Positions 55,974 through 64,000 of a stretch of 64,000 nucleotides of DNA are shown here, piece after piece. The notes under the pieces are model-generated. The model worked only from the letters and a program-made list of their open reading frames with translations, had not been told where the DNA came from and made no database searches. The stretch is from the NCBI GenBank assembly GCA_002287035.1, contig NSKG01000003.1, forward strand, positions 496,001-560,000, read 5' to 3'. The DNA is from Pseudomonas sp. WN033. GTDB lineage: Bacteria > Pseudomonadota > Gammaproteobacteria > Pseudomonadales > Pseudomonadaceae. How positions within the stretch are numbered: the stretch's first letter is position 1; each line of letters starts with the position of its first letter. A program made the translations under genes and the position numbers.

Positions 55974-57265
55974 CAGTGGAAGATCGCCAGTTTGATAATG
56001 AACAGTCCGGCCAGAATATACAGGCTGGGGTTAAGGTCACGCCAGCGTCCAGCCAGCAGCTTGATTGCCGTCCAGCTGATGAAACCCAGGGCGATGCCAT
56101 GCGCGATCGAAAAGGTCAGCGGCATGGAGATGGCAGTAATGACAACCGGCGCGGCGACAGTCAGGTCTTCCCAGTCGATCTGTACCAGGCCGCCGGTCAT
56201 CAGCACCGCGACGAACAGCAGGGCTGGCGCGGTTGCGTAATCAGGCACGGTGCCGGCCAGCGGCGAGAAGAACAGGCACAGCAGAAACAGCAGGGCGACC
56301 ACGCAGGCGGTCAGGCCGGTACGGCCACCGGCGCTGGTACCGGCGGCCGACTCAACATAACTGGTGGTGGTCGAGGTGCCCAGAGCGGCACCGGCCATGG
56401 TCGCGGTACTGTCGGCCATCAGGGCGCGACCCAGACGCGGCAGCTTGCCGTCCTTGTCAACCAGATTGGCCCGTTGCGCGACCCCGATCAGGGTGCCTGA
56501 GGTGTCGAACAGGTCAACGAACAGGAAGGCGAAGATCACACTGATCATTCCGACTTCCAGCGCGCCACGGATATCCAGCTCCATGAAGGTCGGCTTCAGG
56601 CTCGGCGGTGCCGAGACCACGCCAGTGAACGACGTCAGACCGGCCAGCAGGCTGATGCCGGTCACCACCAGAATGCCGATCATGACCGCGCCAGTAACCT
56701 TGCGATAGGCCAGGGCGACGATCAGGGCAAAACCCAGTGCGGCCAGAACCGGTGCCGGTTGGCGCATATCGCCCAGAGTTACCAGCGTAACCGGGTGATC
56801 GACCACCAGCCCGGCGTTCTTCAGGGCGATCAGTGCCAGGAACAGCCCGATCCCGGCGGCAATCGCCGAGCGCAGCGCCAGCGGAATACTGTTGATGATC
56901 CACTCACGGACCTTGAAGATGCTCAGCAGGAAAAACAGAAAGCCGGAAATGAATACCGCCCCCAGGGCGACTTCCCAGCTATAGCCCATCGAGCCGACCA
57001 CGGTATAGCTGAACATCGCGTTCAGCCCCATACCGGGGGCTAGGGCAATCGGGTAGTTGGCCCACAGGCCCATGATCAATGTGCCAATGGCGGCTGCCAG
57101 ACAGGTGGCGACAAAGGCCGCGCCAGGATCGATACCAGCATCGCTCATCATCGCCGGATTGACGAAAATGATATAAGCCATGGTCAGAAAGGTGGTCAGG
57201 CCGGCAATGACTTCGGTGCGAACGGTAGTGCCGTGGGCTTTGAGTTGGAAGAGCTTTTCCAGCAT
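55973..57265 (-). CDS. NCS2-family purine (adenine/guanine/hypoxanthine) permease, AzgA-like
   Basis: The 430-residue inner-membrane protein has about 12-14 hydrophobic segments and the features of the AzgA-like branch: [21 protein letters not shown] at the start, [18 protein letters not shown] in the substrate region, [23 protein letters not shown], and [25 protein letters not shown] (by position about 290-314). Such proteins import purine bases with protons. The exact base is not readable from sequence. It precedes trmA, an order without an obvious functional link. Confidence 0.9.
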   Translation of the reverse strand: MLEKLFQLKAHGTTVRTEVIAGLTTFLTMAYIIFVNPAMMSDAGIDPGAAFVATCLAAAIGTLIMGLWANYPIALAPGMGLNAMFSYTVVGSMGYSWEVALGAVFISGFLFFLLSIFKVREWIINSIPLALRSAIAAGIGLFLALIALKNAGLVVDHPVTLVTLGDMRQPAPVLAALGFALIVALAYRKVTGAVMIGILVVTGISLLAGLTSFTGVVSAPPSLKPTFMELDIRGALEVGMISVIFAFLFVDLFDTSGTLIGVAQRANLVDKDGKLPRLGRALMADSTATMAGAALGTSTTTSYVESAAGTSAGGRTGLTACVVALLFLLCLFFSPLAGTVPDYATAPALLFVAVLMTGGLVQIDWEDLTVAAPVVITAISMPLTFSIAHGIALGFISWTAIKLLAGRWRDLNPSLYILAGLFIIKLAIFH

Positions 57266-57388
57266 GAGAGGTATCCCTAGGTGTAAGGGCTGAAAAAGCG
57301 CCGCATTTTACCCTAATCGAGACACTTTTAGTGAATTTCTGCCGCTGTTGTGTCAGGCTTTACGGCCATTTTCTTGCGGAGAACCGCC

Positions 57389-58003
57389 ATGACCCTGAGT
57401 TTTGACAACGACGCCCAGCGCGTCAGCTATGGTATCGGTCGCCAGATGGGCGATCAGCTGGCTGGCAGCAATATCCCTGATCTGAGCATTGATGCCGTGG
57501 TTGCCGGTCTGCGCGATGCCTTTGGCGGTCAGCCGAGCCAGGTTGAGGAGGCTGCGTTGCAGGCTGCCTTCCAGGCGCTGCAGGAAAAAATGCAGGCGGT
57601 TGCTGAGCAGGCGGCTCAGGCTGCGCGTCAGGCGGGTGTGGATTATCTGGCGGACAACGCCAAGCGTGACGGCGTGGTAACCCTGGCGTCCGGTTTGCAG
57701 TATGAGGTTATCAGCGAAGGGACTGGTGCCACTCCGACTGCCAGTTCGACTGTGCAGACCCACTACGAAGGCACCCTGATCAGCGGTGAGGTGTTTGATA
57801 GCTCCTACAAGCGTGGCCAGCCTGCCGAGTTCCCGGTTGGTGGTGTGATTGCCGGCTGGACCGAGGCACTGCAACTGATGAAAGAAGGCGCCAAGTGGCG
57901 GCTGTATATTCCTTCTGAACTGGCCTACGGCGCCCGCGCCGCCGGCAGCATCCCGCCGCACAGCACCCTGGTGTTCGATATTGAGCTGTTGAAGGTGCTT
58001 TGA
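57389..58003 (+). CDS. fklB: FKBP-type peptidyl-prolyl isomerase, FklB-like
   Basis: The 204-residue product has an N-terminal dimerisation helical region (1 to about 85, with QRVSYGIGRQMGDQL and an Ala/Gln-rich helix) and a C-terminal FKBP domain (about 95-204: VQTHYEGTLISGEVFDSSYKRG, PVGGVIAGWTEALQLMKEGAKWRLYIPSELAYG as landmarks). There is no export signal, so it is of the cytoplasmic FKBP22 type. GCGGAGAACCGCC precedes ATG 57389. The frame is open 39 bases upstream but unlike the family. Confidence 0.93.
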   Translation: MTLSFDNDAQRVSYGIGRQMGDQLAGSNIPDLSIDAVVAGLRDAFGGQPSQVEEAALQAAFQALQEKMQAVAEQAAQAARQAGVDYLADNAKRDGVVTLASGLQYEVISEGTGATPTASSTVQTHYEGTLISGEVFDSSYKRGQPAEFPVGGVIAGWTEALQLMKEGAKWRLYIPSELAYGARAAGSIPPHSTLVFDIELLKVL

Positions 58004-58013
58004 AGTTGCGACG

Positions 58014-58080
58014 CTTCGCGGCCGCAGGCCGCTCCTACCGGAGAGGGTATTGCTGGTAGGAGCGCCTTGCAGGCGCGAAG
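58014..58080. repeat. Inverted REP pair between fklB and ispB
   Basis: Left arm 58014-58039 (CTTCGCGGCC to GCTCCTACC) and right arm 58055-58080 (GGTAGGAGCG to GGCGCGAAG) are imperfect inverted copies with a 15-base loop. The core is the same as in the pair at 39307-39384, but turned inside out. It lies between convergent genes and may end both transcripts. Confidence 0.75.
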
Positions 58081-58090
58081 CGGGGTGGGA

Positions 58091-59059
58091 TCAGAAGCTG
58101 CGATCAATCGAGAAGCGGGCCAGCTGTTCCAGTGAATCGCGATATTCGGATGCCGGTAGCGCCTGTAGCAACTCAACCGCCTCGTCAATCTGGCTGCGGG
58201 CCAGGTTCAGGGTGTAGTCCAGTGCCCCACAGTCCCTGACTGCTTGCTGAATCTGGGAAATATCTTCCAGACCACCCTTCTGAATCGCCTGGCGCACCAG
58301 CTGAGCCTGCTCGGCAGTGCCTTCGCGCATGGTGTAGATCAAAGGCAGTGTTGGCTTGCCTTCGGCCAGATCGTCTCCGACATTCTTGCCCATGGATTCG
58401 GCGTCGCCGGTATAGTCGAGCACGTCATCGACCAGCTGGAAAGCAATCCCCAAAGCATTGCCATACTGACGCAAGGCTTCGGTCTGCGTCTGGCTGGCAC
58501 CGGCCAGCAATCCGGCGCAATGGGTTGAGGCCTCGAACAGCATGGCGGTCTTGCTGCGGATCACTTCCATATAGGTAGCTTCGTCGGTGCTGGCGTCGCG
58601 GACCTTGGACAGTTGCAGTACTTCGCCCTCGGCGATCACGTTGGTGGCATTGGCCAAAGTACGCATGATGGCCATGTCGCCCAGTTCGACCATCATTTCG
58701 AAGGCGCGGGAATAAAGGAAGTCGCCTACCAGAACACTCGGCGCGTTGCCCCACAGAGCATTGGCGGTCGAGCGGCCGCGGCGCAGATCCGAGGTGTCGA
58801 CCACGTCGTCATGCAACAGAGTGGCGGTATGCAGGAACTCGATGATCGCCGCCAGGCTGTGTTGGCGCGAATCGCTAAGGCCGCAGGCCCGAGCGCCGAG
58901 CAGCACTACCAGCGGGCGCAGTCGCTTGCCGCCGGCACCAATAATGTAGTGACCAATCTTTTCGACCAGCGGAACCCGTGAGTGAAGCTGGCGCATGATG
59001 AGCTGGTTTACCGCCTCGAAGTCATCCTTCACGGCAGAATAAAAAGGCAGGGTAGTCAT
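58091..59059 (-). CDS. ispB: Polyprenyl diphosphate synthase for the ubiquinone side chain
   Basis: The enzyme builds the long isoprenoid tail of ubiquinone from IPP. The 322-residue product has the GAGGKRLRPLVVLLGA segment (42-57), the first Asp-rich motif DDVVD (84-88) and the second in FQLVDDVLDYTGD, with two Phe/Tyr-type chain-length positions before the first motif. Pseudomonads use ubiquinone-9, so a nonaprenyl product is likely; E. coli IspB makes octaprenyl. It diverges from rplU, as in E. coli and P. aeruginosa. Confidence 0.95.
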   Translation of the reverse strand: MTTLPFYSAVKDDFEAVNQLIMRQLHSRVPLVEKIGHYIIGAGGKRLRPLVVLLGARACGLSDSRQHSLAAIIEFLHTATLLHDDVVDTSDLRRGRSTANALWGNAPSVLVGDFLYSRAFEMMVELGDMAIMRTLANATNVIAEGEVLQLSKVRDASTDEATYMEVIRSKTAMLFEASTHCAGLLAGASQTQTEALRQYGNALGIAFQLVDDVLDYTGDAESMGKNVGDDLAEGKPTLPLIYTMREGTAEQAQLVRQAIQKGGLEDISQIQQAVRDCGALDYTLNLARSQIDEAVELLQALPASEYRDSLEQLARFSIDRSF

Positions 59060-59172
59060 TGACCGTACACTTTCCTGAAGATTGGCGGCATGCTAGGTGG
59101 CGGGGCTGTTGGTGTCAAGGAAACCCACCACCGCTGCGGGATGCGGGCTGACAGGCTGGGTGCTGTTTGGGC

Positions 59173-59201
59173 TTGCGCAGGCGTTGCTCTTTGCGTAGAA
59201 T
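59173..59201 (+). promoter_or_regulatory. Putative promoter of rplU-rpmA
   Basis: TTGCGC (59173-59178) and TAGAAT (59196-59201) are spaced by exactly 17 bases, leaving a leader of about 137 bases before rplU. Confidence 0.65.
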
Positions 59202-59344
59202 CCACGCCCTCGAAAACCCGATTCACAGCATCCCTGTTTTGACAATGGCAAGCTCGGGCCCGATTGGCGGGTTCACTTGCAGCCATGCCGGCCACTAACC
59301 ATTATTCCCAAGCGCCGGGTGAGCAGGATTACGGAGAAAGCAAC

Positions 59345-59656
59345 ATGTACGCAGTGATTGTTACCGGTGGCAAGCAGTATAAAGTCGCCGAAGGCGAATA
59401 CCTGAAGGTCGAGAAGCTGGAAGCCGAAACCGGCGCCAGCATCGAGTTCGACCGCGTTCTGCTGGTTGGCAATGGTGACGACGTCAAGATCGGCGCCCCG
59501 GTTGTTGAAGGCGCCAAAGTGACTGCCGAAGTGACCGAGCATGGCCGTGGCGACAAGGTGCGGATCATCAAGTTCCGTCGTCGTAAGCACCACATGAAGC
59601 GTCAGGGCCACCGTCAGTGGTACACCGAGATCAAGATTACTGGCATCTCTGCCTAA
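59345..59656 (+). CDS. rplU: Ribosomal protein bL21
   Basis: A 103-residue large-subunit protein starting [20 protein letters not shown] and ending with the basic RNA-binding tail ([18 protein letters not shown]). GGAGAAAGCAAC stands before ATG 59345; upstream codons in the same frame are leader. It is followed 21 bases later by rpmA, the standard pair. Confidence 0.98.
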   Translation: MYAVIVTGGKQYKVAEGEYLKVEKLEAETGASIEFDRVLLVGNGDDVKIGAPVVEGAKVTAEVTEHGRGDKVRIIKFRRRKHHMKRQGHRQWYTEIKITGISA

Positions 59657-59677
59657 GCGATTGAGGAGTTAATACTC

Positions 59678-59935
59678 ATGGCACACAAAAAAGCAGGCGG
59701 TTCCACGCGTAACGGCCGCGATTCAGAATCCAAACGACTTGGCGTCAAGCTGTACGGCGGCCAGGCTGCTACTGCCGGCAACATCATTGTTCGTCAGCGT
59801 GGCACCGAGTTCCACCCTGGCAAGAACGTTGGCATGGGCAAGGATCACACTCTGTTCGCCAAGGCTGACGGCGTGATCAAGTTCGAAGTGAAGGGCAAGT
59901 TCGGTCGTCGTTACGTTAATGTCGTAACCGCCTGA
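59678..59935 (+). CDS. rpmA: Ribosomal protein bL27
   Basis: An 85-residue protein starting [20 protein letters not shown], the conserved N-terminal arm that reaches the peptidyl transferase centre, without the cleaved extension found in Firmicutes. TTGAGGAG gives the ribosome binding site. A strong terminator follows at 59950. Confidence 0.98.
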   Translation: MAHKKAGGSTRNGRDSESKRLGVKLYGGQAATAGNIIVRQRGTEFHPGKNVGMGKDHTLFAKADGVIKFEVKGKFGRRYVNVVTA

Positions 59936-59949
59936 TCGGCTCTGCACTG

Positions 59950-59980
59950 AAAAAGCCCTGTCGCAAGACGGGGCTTTTTT
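59950..59980 (+). terminator. Rho-independent terminator after rpmA
   Basis: AAAAAGCCCTGTC pairs with GACGGGGCTTTTTT around GCAA and runs into T-rich sequence. Confidence 0.9.
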
Positions 59981-60030
59981 GTTTGTTTTGTTCGTGTTGT
60001 TTGTGGCTTATTCTTTCCATGTGTTTATAA

Positions 60031-61272
<1,242 letters not shown>

Positions 61273-61275
61273 GCG

Positions 61276-61297
61276 GAGGGAGGCGATAGCCTCCCTC
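61276..61297 (+). terminator. Terminator-like hairpin after obgE
   Basis: A perfect nine-base-pair stem GAGGGAGGC/GCCTCCCTC with GATA loop, four bases after the obgE stop. The following TTG is a weak T-run, so some reading into proB is possible. Confidence 0.6.
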
Positions 61298-61357
61298 TTG
61301 CGTCATGCAATACAATGAGCGCCGGTTTTCCCATTGTCCTTGGTTGATGGAATCAGC

Positions 61358-62476
61358 ATGCGTGAAAAGGTAACCAACGCCCGGCGTTGGGTGGTCAAGA
61401 TCGGTAGTGCCTTGCTGACCAGTGATGGTCGCGGGTTGGATCGTGCGGCCATGGCGGTATGGGTTGAGCAGTTGGTGGCGCTGCGCAAGGCGGGTGCCGA
61501 ACTGGTGCTGGTGTCGTCGGGTGCTGTGGCAGCAGGTATGAGTCGTCTGGGCTGGAGCGAAAGGCCCAAAACCATTCATGAAATGCAGGCCGCCGCCGCG
61601 ATTGGTCAGATGGGACTGGTTCAGGCCTGGGAGTCCAGCTTCCAGGCGCACGGCCTGTCGACCGCGCAGGTATTGCTGACCCATGATGACTTATCGGACC
61701 GCAAGCGCTATCTGAATGCGCGTAGTACCTTGCGGGCGTTGCTGGATCTCGGGGTTATCCCGGTGATCAATGAGAACGATACCGTGGTGACCGATGAAAT
61801 CCGCTTCGGTGACAACGACACGCTGGGGGCGCTGGTCACCAATCTAGTCGAAGGTGACCTGTTGGTGATTCTGACCGACCGGGACGGCTTGTTTACTGCT
61901 GACCCGCGCAACAATCCGGATGCCGAGCTGATTACCCAGGCCATGGCCGATGATTCCAAGCTTGACGCCATGGCTGGTGGCAGTGCCGGGGCGCTGGGGC
62001 GTGGCGGCATGCTGACCAAGCTGCGCGCAGCGCGACTGGCGGCGCGTTCCGGAGCTGGTACGGTGATTGTTGGTGGCAGGATTGAGCGGGTGATCGAGCG
62101 CCTGCAGGCCGGTGAGGTGCTGGGTACCCTGCTGCTGCCGGAGAAGGGCATGCTGGCTGCACGCAAGCAGTGGCTGGCCGGGCACTTGCAGACCCGTGGC
62201 CGGTTGCTGATTGATGAAGGTGCGGTCAAGGCATTGACCGCCGGACGTAGAAGTTTGCTGCCGGTTGGCGTCAAGGCCGTAGAGGGTAATTTCCGCCGCG
62301 GCGAAATGGTCGTCTGTGTCGGCCCGGACGGGCGCGAGGTGGCGCGCGGACTGGTCAACTACAGTGCCCAGGATGCCGCCAGAATCATCGGTCAGCCGAC
62401 CGAGGCGATAGCCCGGATTCTCGGTTATCTGGATGAGCCGGAGCTGGTGCATCGGGATAACCTGGTGTTGGTTTAA
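61358..62476 (+). CDS. proB: ProB, glutamate 5-kinase with PUA domain
   Basis: ProB phosphorylates glutamate in the first step of proline synthesis. The 372-residue product has the amino-acid kinase domain ([54 protein letters not shown]) and a C-terminal PUA domain from about 275 ([17 protein letters not shown]). It ends HRDNLVLV like P. aeruginosa ProB. ATG 61358 is chosen for the conserved MREKV start; a TTG 24 bases upstream is in frame but unlikely. Confidence 0.97.
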   Translation: MREKVTNARRWVVKIGSALLTSDGRGLDRAAMAVWVEQLVALRKAGAELVLVSSGAVAAGMSRLGWSERPKTIHEMQAAAAIGQMGLVQAWESSFQAHGLSTAQVLLTHDDLSDRKRYLNARSTLRALLDLGVIPVINENDTVVTDEIRFGDNDTLGALVTNLVEGDLLVILTDRDGLFTADPRNNPDAELITQAMADDSKLDAMAGGSAGALGRGGMLTKLRAARLAARSGAGTVIVGGRIERVIERLQAGEVLGTLLLPEKGMLAARKQWLAGHLQTRGRLLIDEGAVKALTAGRRSLLPVGVKAVEGNFRRGEMVVCVGPDGREVARGLVNYSAQDAARIIGQPTEAIARILGYLDEPELVHRDNLVLV

Positions 62477-62491
62477 GGCTGTGTTTCGGGC

Positions 62492-62520
62492 TTGACATTA
62501 GCCAACCCTGACGGCATAGT
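62492..62520 (+). promoter_or_regulatory. Promoter of rpsT
   Basis: TTGACA (62492-62497) and CATAGT (62515-62520) with 17 bases between them; the -35 box is a perfect consensus. Confidence 0.75.
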
Positions 62521-62570
62521 ACGCGACCTTATTTGTACCTAATTCATCTGTTTTTCTGAGGAGCACGACG

Positions 62571-62843
62571 GTGGCCAACTCACCTCAAGCCAAGAAACGC
62601 GCCAAGCAGGCCGAGAAGCGCCGCAGCCACAATGCCAGCCTGCGCTCCATGGTCCGCACCTATATCAAGAACGTGGTCAAGGCCATCGACGCCAAAGACC
62701 TCGACAAAGCCAAGGCAGCCTACACCGCTGCTGTACCGGTCATCGACCGTATGGCTGATAAGGGCATCATCAACAAGAACAAGGCCGCTCGTCACAAGAG
62801 CCGTCTGAACGCTCACATCAAGGCCATGGCTGAAGCCGCCTGA
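62571..62843 (+). CDS. rpsT: Ribosomal protein bS20
   Basis: A 90-residue basic helical protein starting [20 protein letters not shown], with the usual [21 protein letters not shown] end. The start codon is GTG at 62571, after TGAGGAG. A weak start codon is also known for E. coli rpsT (UUG), where it serves translational feedback; the same may hold here. It has its own promoter and terminator. Confidence 0.98.
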   Translation: MANSPQAKKRAKQAEKRRSHNASLRSMVRTYIKNVVKAIDAKDLDKAKAAYTAAVPVIDRMADKGIINKNKAARHKSRLNAHIKAMAEAA

Positions 62844-62861
62844 TCGCGTTCGCTTGTTGTA

Positions 62862-62890
62862 GAAAAAGCCGGCCTTGAGCCGGCTTTTTT
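62862..62890 (+). terminator. Rho-independent terminator after rpsT
   Basis: AAAAAGCCGGC pairs with GCCGGCTTTTTT around CTTGA. Confidence 0.92.
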
Positions 62891-62945
62891 GTGCGTACTA
62901 CCCTCTACTCAGGCTATCATCGCGGTTTTGCCGGATGAGTCACCG

Positions 62946-64000
62946 ATGACCGATACCACACCCAATCCCGCTCCCGACGCCAAAGCTCCCGGCTTGCTGC
63001 GCTCAGGGTTGGTGGTCAGCTTCATGACCATGCTGTCGCGGGTGCTGGGGCTGGTCCGTGATGTGGTGGTGGCCAACTATTTCGGCTCCAAGTCCGAAGC
63101 CGACGCTTTCTTCATTGCTTTCAAAATCCCCAACTTCTTGCGCCGGCTGTTCGCTGAGGGCGCTTTTGCCCAGGCGTTTGTGCCGGTGCTGTCGGAGTAC
63201 CGCACCAGGCGCAGCCTGGCTGAGGTCAAGCTGCTGGTTGATAAGGTTGCCGGGACTCTGGGGCTGACACTGGTGGGGATTACCGCGCTGGGGGTGGCTG
63301 GAGCGCCAGTGCTGATCACCCTGTTTGCGCCAGGGTTTCACGGTGACACCGAAAAGCTCGGGCTGGCGACCGACATGCTGCGGATTACCTTTCCGTACCT
63401 GTTGCTGATCTCGCTGACCGCGCTGTGCGGCTCTATTCTCAACAGTTACAACCGTTTTGCGGTGCCGGCATTCACCCCGGTGCTGCTGAACCTCAGCATG
63501 ATTGGCGCCACGCTGTGCCTGACGCCGTACTTTGATCAGCCGATCATGGCGCTGGCCTGGGGTGTGTTCATCGCCGGGGTGCTGCAGTTGCTGTTCCAGT
63601 TGCCATTTCTGGCGCAGATCAGGTTGCTGCCGGTGCCGCGTCCGGACCGCAAGCATGAGGGCGTCAAGCGGATCATGACGTTGATGATTCCGGCGCTGTT
63701 TGGGGTCTCGGTCAGCCAGATCAACCTGATGCTGGATACTGTGCTGGCGTCTTTTCTGCAGACCGGCAGTATTTCCTGGTTGTATTACGCCGACCGGTTG
63801 TCCGAGCTACCGCTGGGCGCCTTCGGCATTGCCGTGGGTACGGTGATTCTGCCGGCACTGTCGCGTCAGCATGCCGGTGATGACCCCAAGGCCTTTGCCG
63901 CAACTCTGGACTGGGCAGTGCGCATGGTGCTGCTGGTCGGGGTGCCGGCAGCGCTGGCGCTGCTGCTATTGGCTGAGCCGCTGATTGCCACGCTGTTCCA
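62946..64000 (+). CDS. murJ: MurJ, lipid II flippase, N-terminal part
   Basis: The gene runs off the right edge; about 351 of the usual 510 residues are present. After a Pro/Ala-rich start (MTDTTPNPAPDAKAPGLLRS) come VVSFMTMLSRVLGLVRDVVVANYFG, SEADAFFIAFKIPNFLRRLFAEGAFAQAFVPVL and several further membrane segments, the first landmarks of MurJ/MviN; these are named as positions 21-90. MurJ moves lipid II across the inner membrane, completing the pathway of the dcw enzymes in this window. In P. aeruginosa it also follows rpsT. Confidence 0.96.
   Translation, partial: MTDTTPNPAPDAKAPGLLRSGLVVSFMTMLSRVLGLVRDVVVANYFGSKSEADAFFIAFKIPNFLRRLFAEGAFAQAFVPVLSEYRTRRSLAEVKLLVDKVAGTLGLTLVGITALGVAGAPVLITLFAPGFHGDTEKLGLATDMLRITFPYLLLISLTALCGSILNSYNRFAVPAFTPVLLNLSMIGATLCLTPYFDQPIMALAWGVFIAGVLQLLFQLPFLAQIRLLPVPRPDRKHEGVKRIMTLMIPALFGVSVSQINLMLDTVLASFLQTGSISWLYYADRLSELPLGAFGIAVGTVILPALSRQHAGDDPKAFAATLDWAVRMVLLVGVPAALALLLLAEPLIATLF

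Overview
The window is a chromosome segment of a gammaproteobacterium of the Pseudomonas type. Nearly every housekeeping protein reads like its Pseudomonas aeruginosa counterpart, and long blocks keep the Pseudomonas order: petB-petC-sspA-sspB-dolP-gmhA-yraN-lpoA-rsmI, then rnpB-dcw cluster-lpxC-dciA-M23 peptidase-secA-argJ, and fklB-ispB-rplU-rpmA-obgE-proB-rpsT-murJ. The many REP-like palindromes and the high GC fit the same group. Genus and species cannot be fixed from this window; a Halopseudomonas/Stutzerimonas-like lineage is a guess.

Layout. 1-7033: the end of the cytochrome bc1 genes, the stringent starvation proteins, and an envelope block (outer-membrane lipoproteins DolP and LpoA, phosphoheptose isomerase/DiaA family, YraN, RsmI). 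7034-16270: an accessory region read leftward. A guanidine-I (ykkC) riboswitch stands in front of ABC transporter genes, two carboxyguanidine-deiminase-family subunits, a biotin-dependent guanidine/urea carboxylase and allophanate hydrolase. Together they form a predicted route from guanidine to ammonium and CO2. The region is bracketed by two different MITE-like palindromic elements, one lying directly between the riboswitch and the first gene, and the expected substrate-binding protein gene is absent. 16486-16873: RNase P RNA. 17069-33853: a complete division and cell wall (dcw) cluster from mraZ to ftsZ, with a MraZ-type operator, mostly with overlapping genes. 33905-40643: lpxC, dciA, an M23 peptidase, secA and argJ.

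40910-48113: a FimT-like pilin, then the minor pilin operon fimU-pilV-pilW-pilX-pilY1-pilE on the minus strand. 48269-54661: two closely similar secreted hydrolases of the tannase-like DUF6351 type flanking a MocR-type regulator; this looks like a self-contained system with no assigned substrate. 54888-58003: trmA, a purine permease and an FKBP peptidyl-prolyl isomerase. 58091-64000: ispB, then ribosomal protein genes rplU and rpmA, obgE, proB, rpsT and the start of murJ.

How the parts work together: the dcw cluster makes the lipid-linked precursor (MurC/D/E/F, DdlB, MraY, MurG) and the divisome (FtsL, I, W, Q, A, Z). MurJ at the right end flips lipid II, and LpoA at the left end activates a peptidoglycan synthase. 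The most unusual items are the riboswitch-controlled guanidine operon with a mobile palindrome lodged at its expression platform, the DUF6351-MocR-DUF6351 trio, and a FimT pilin carrying a GRxR DNA-uptake-type motif.
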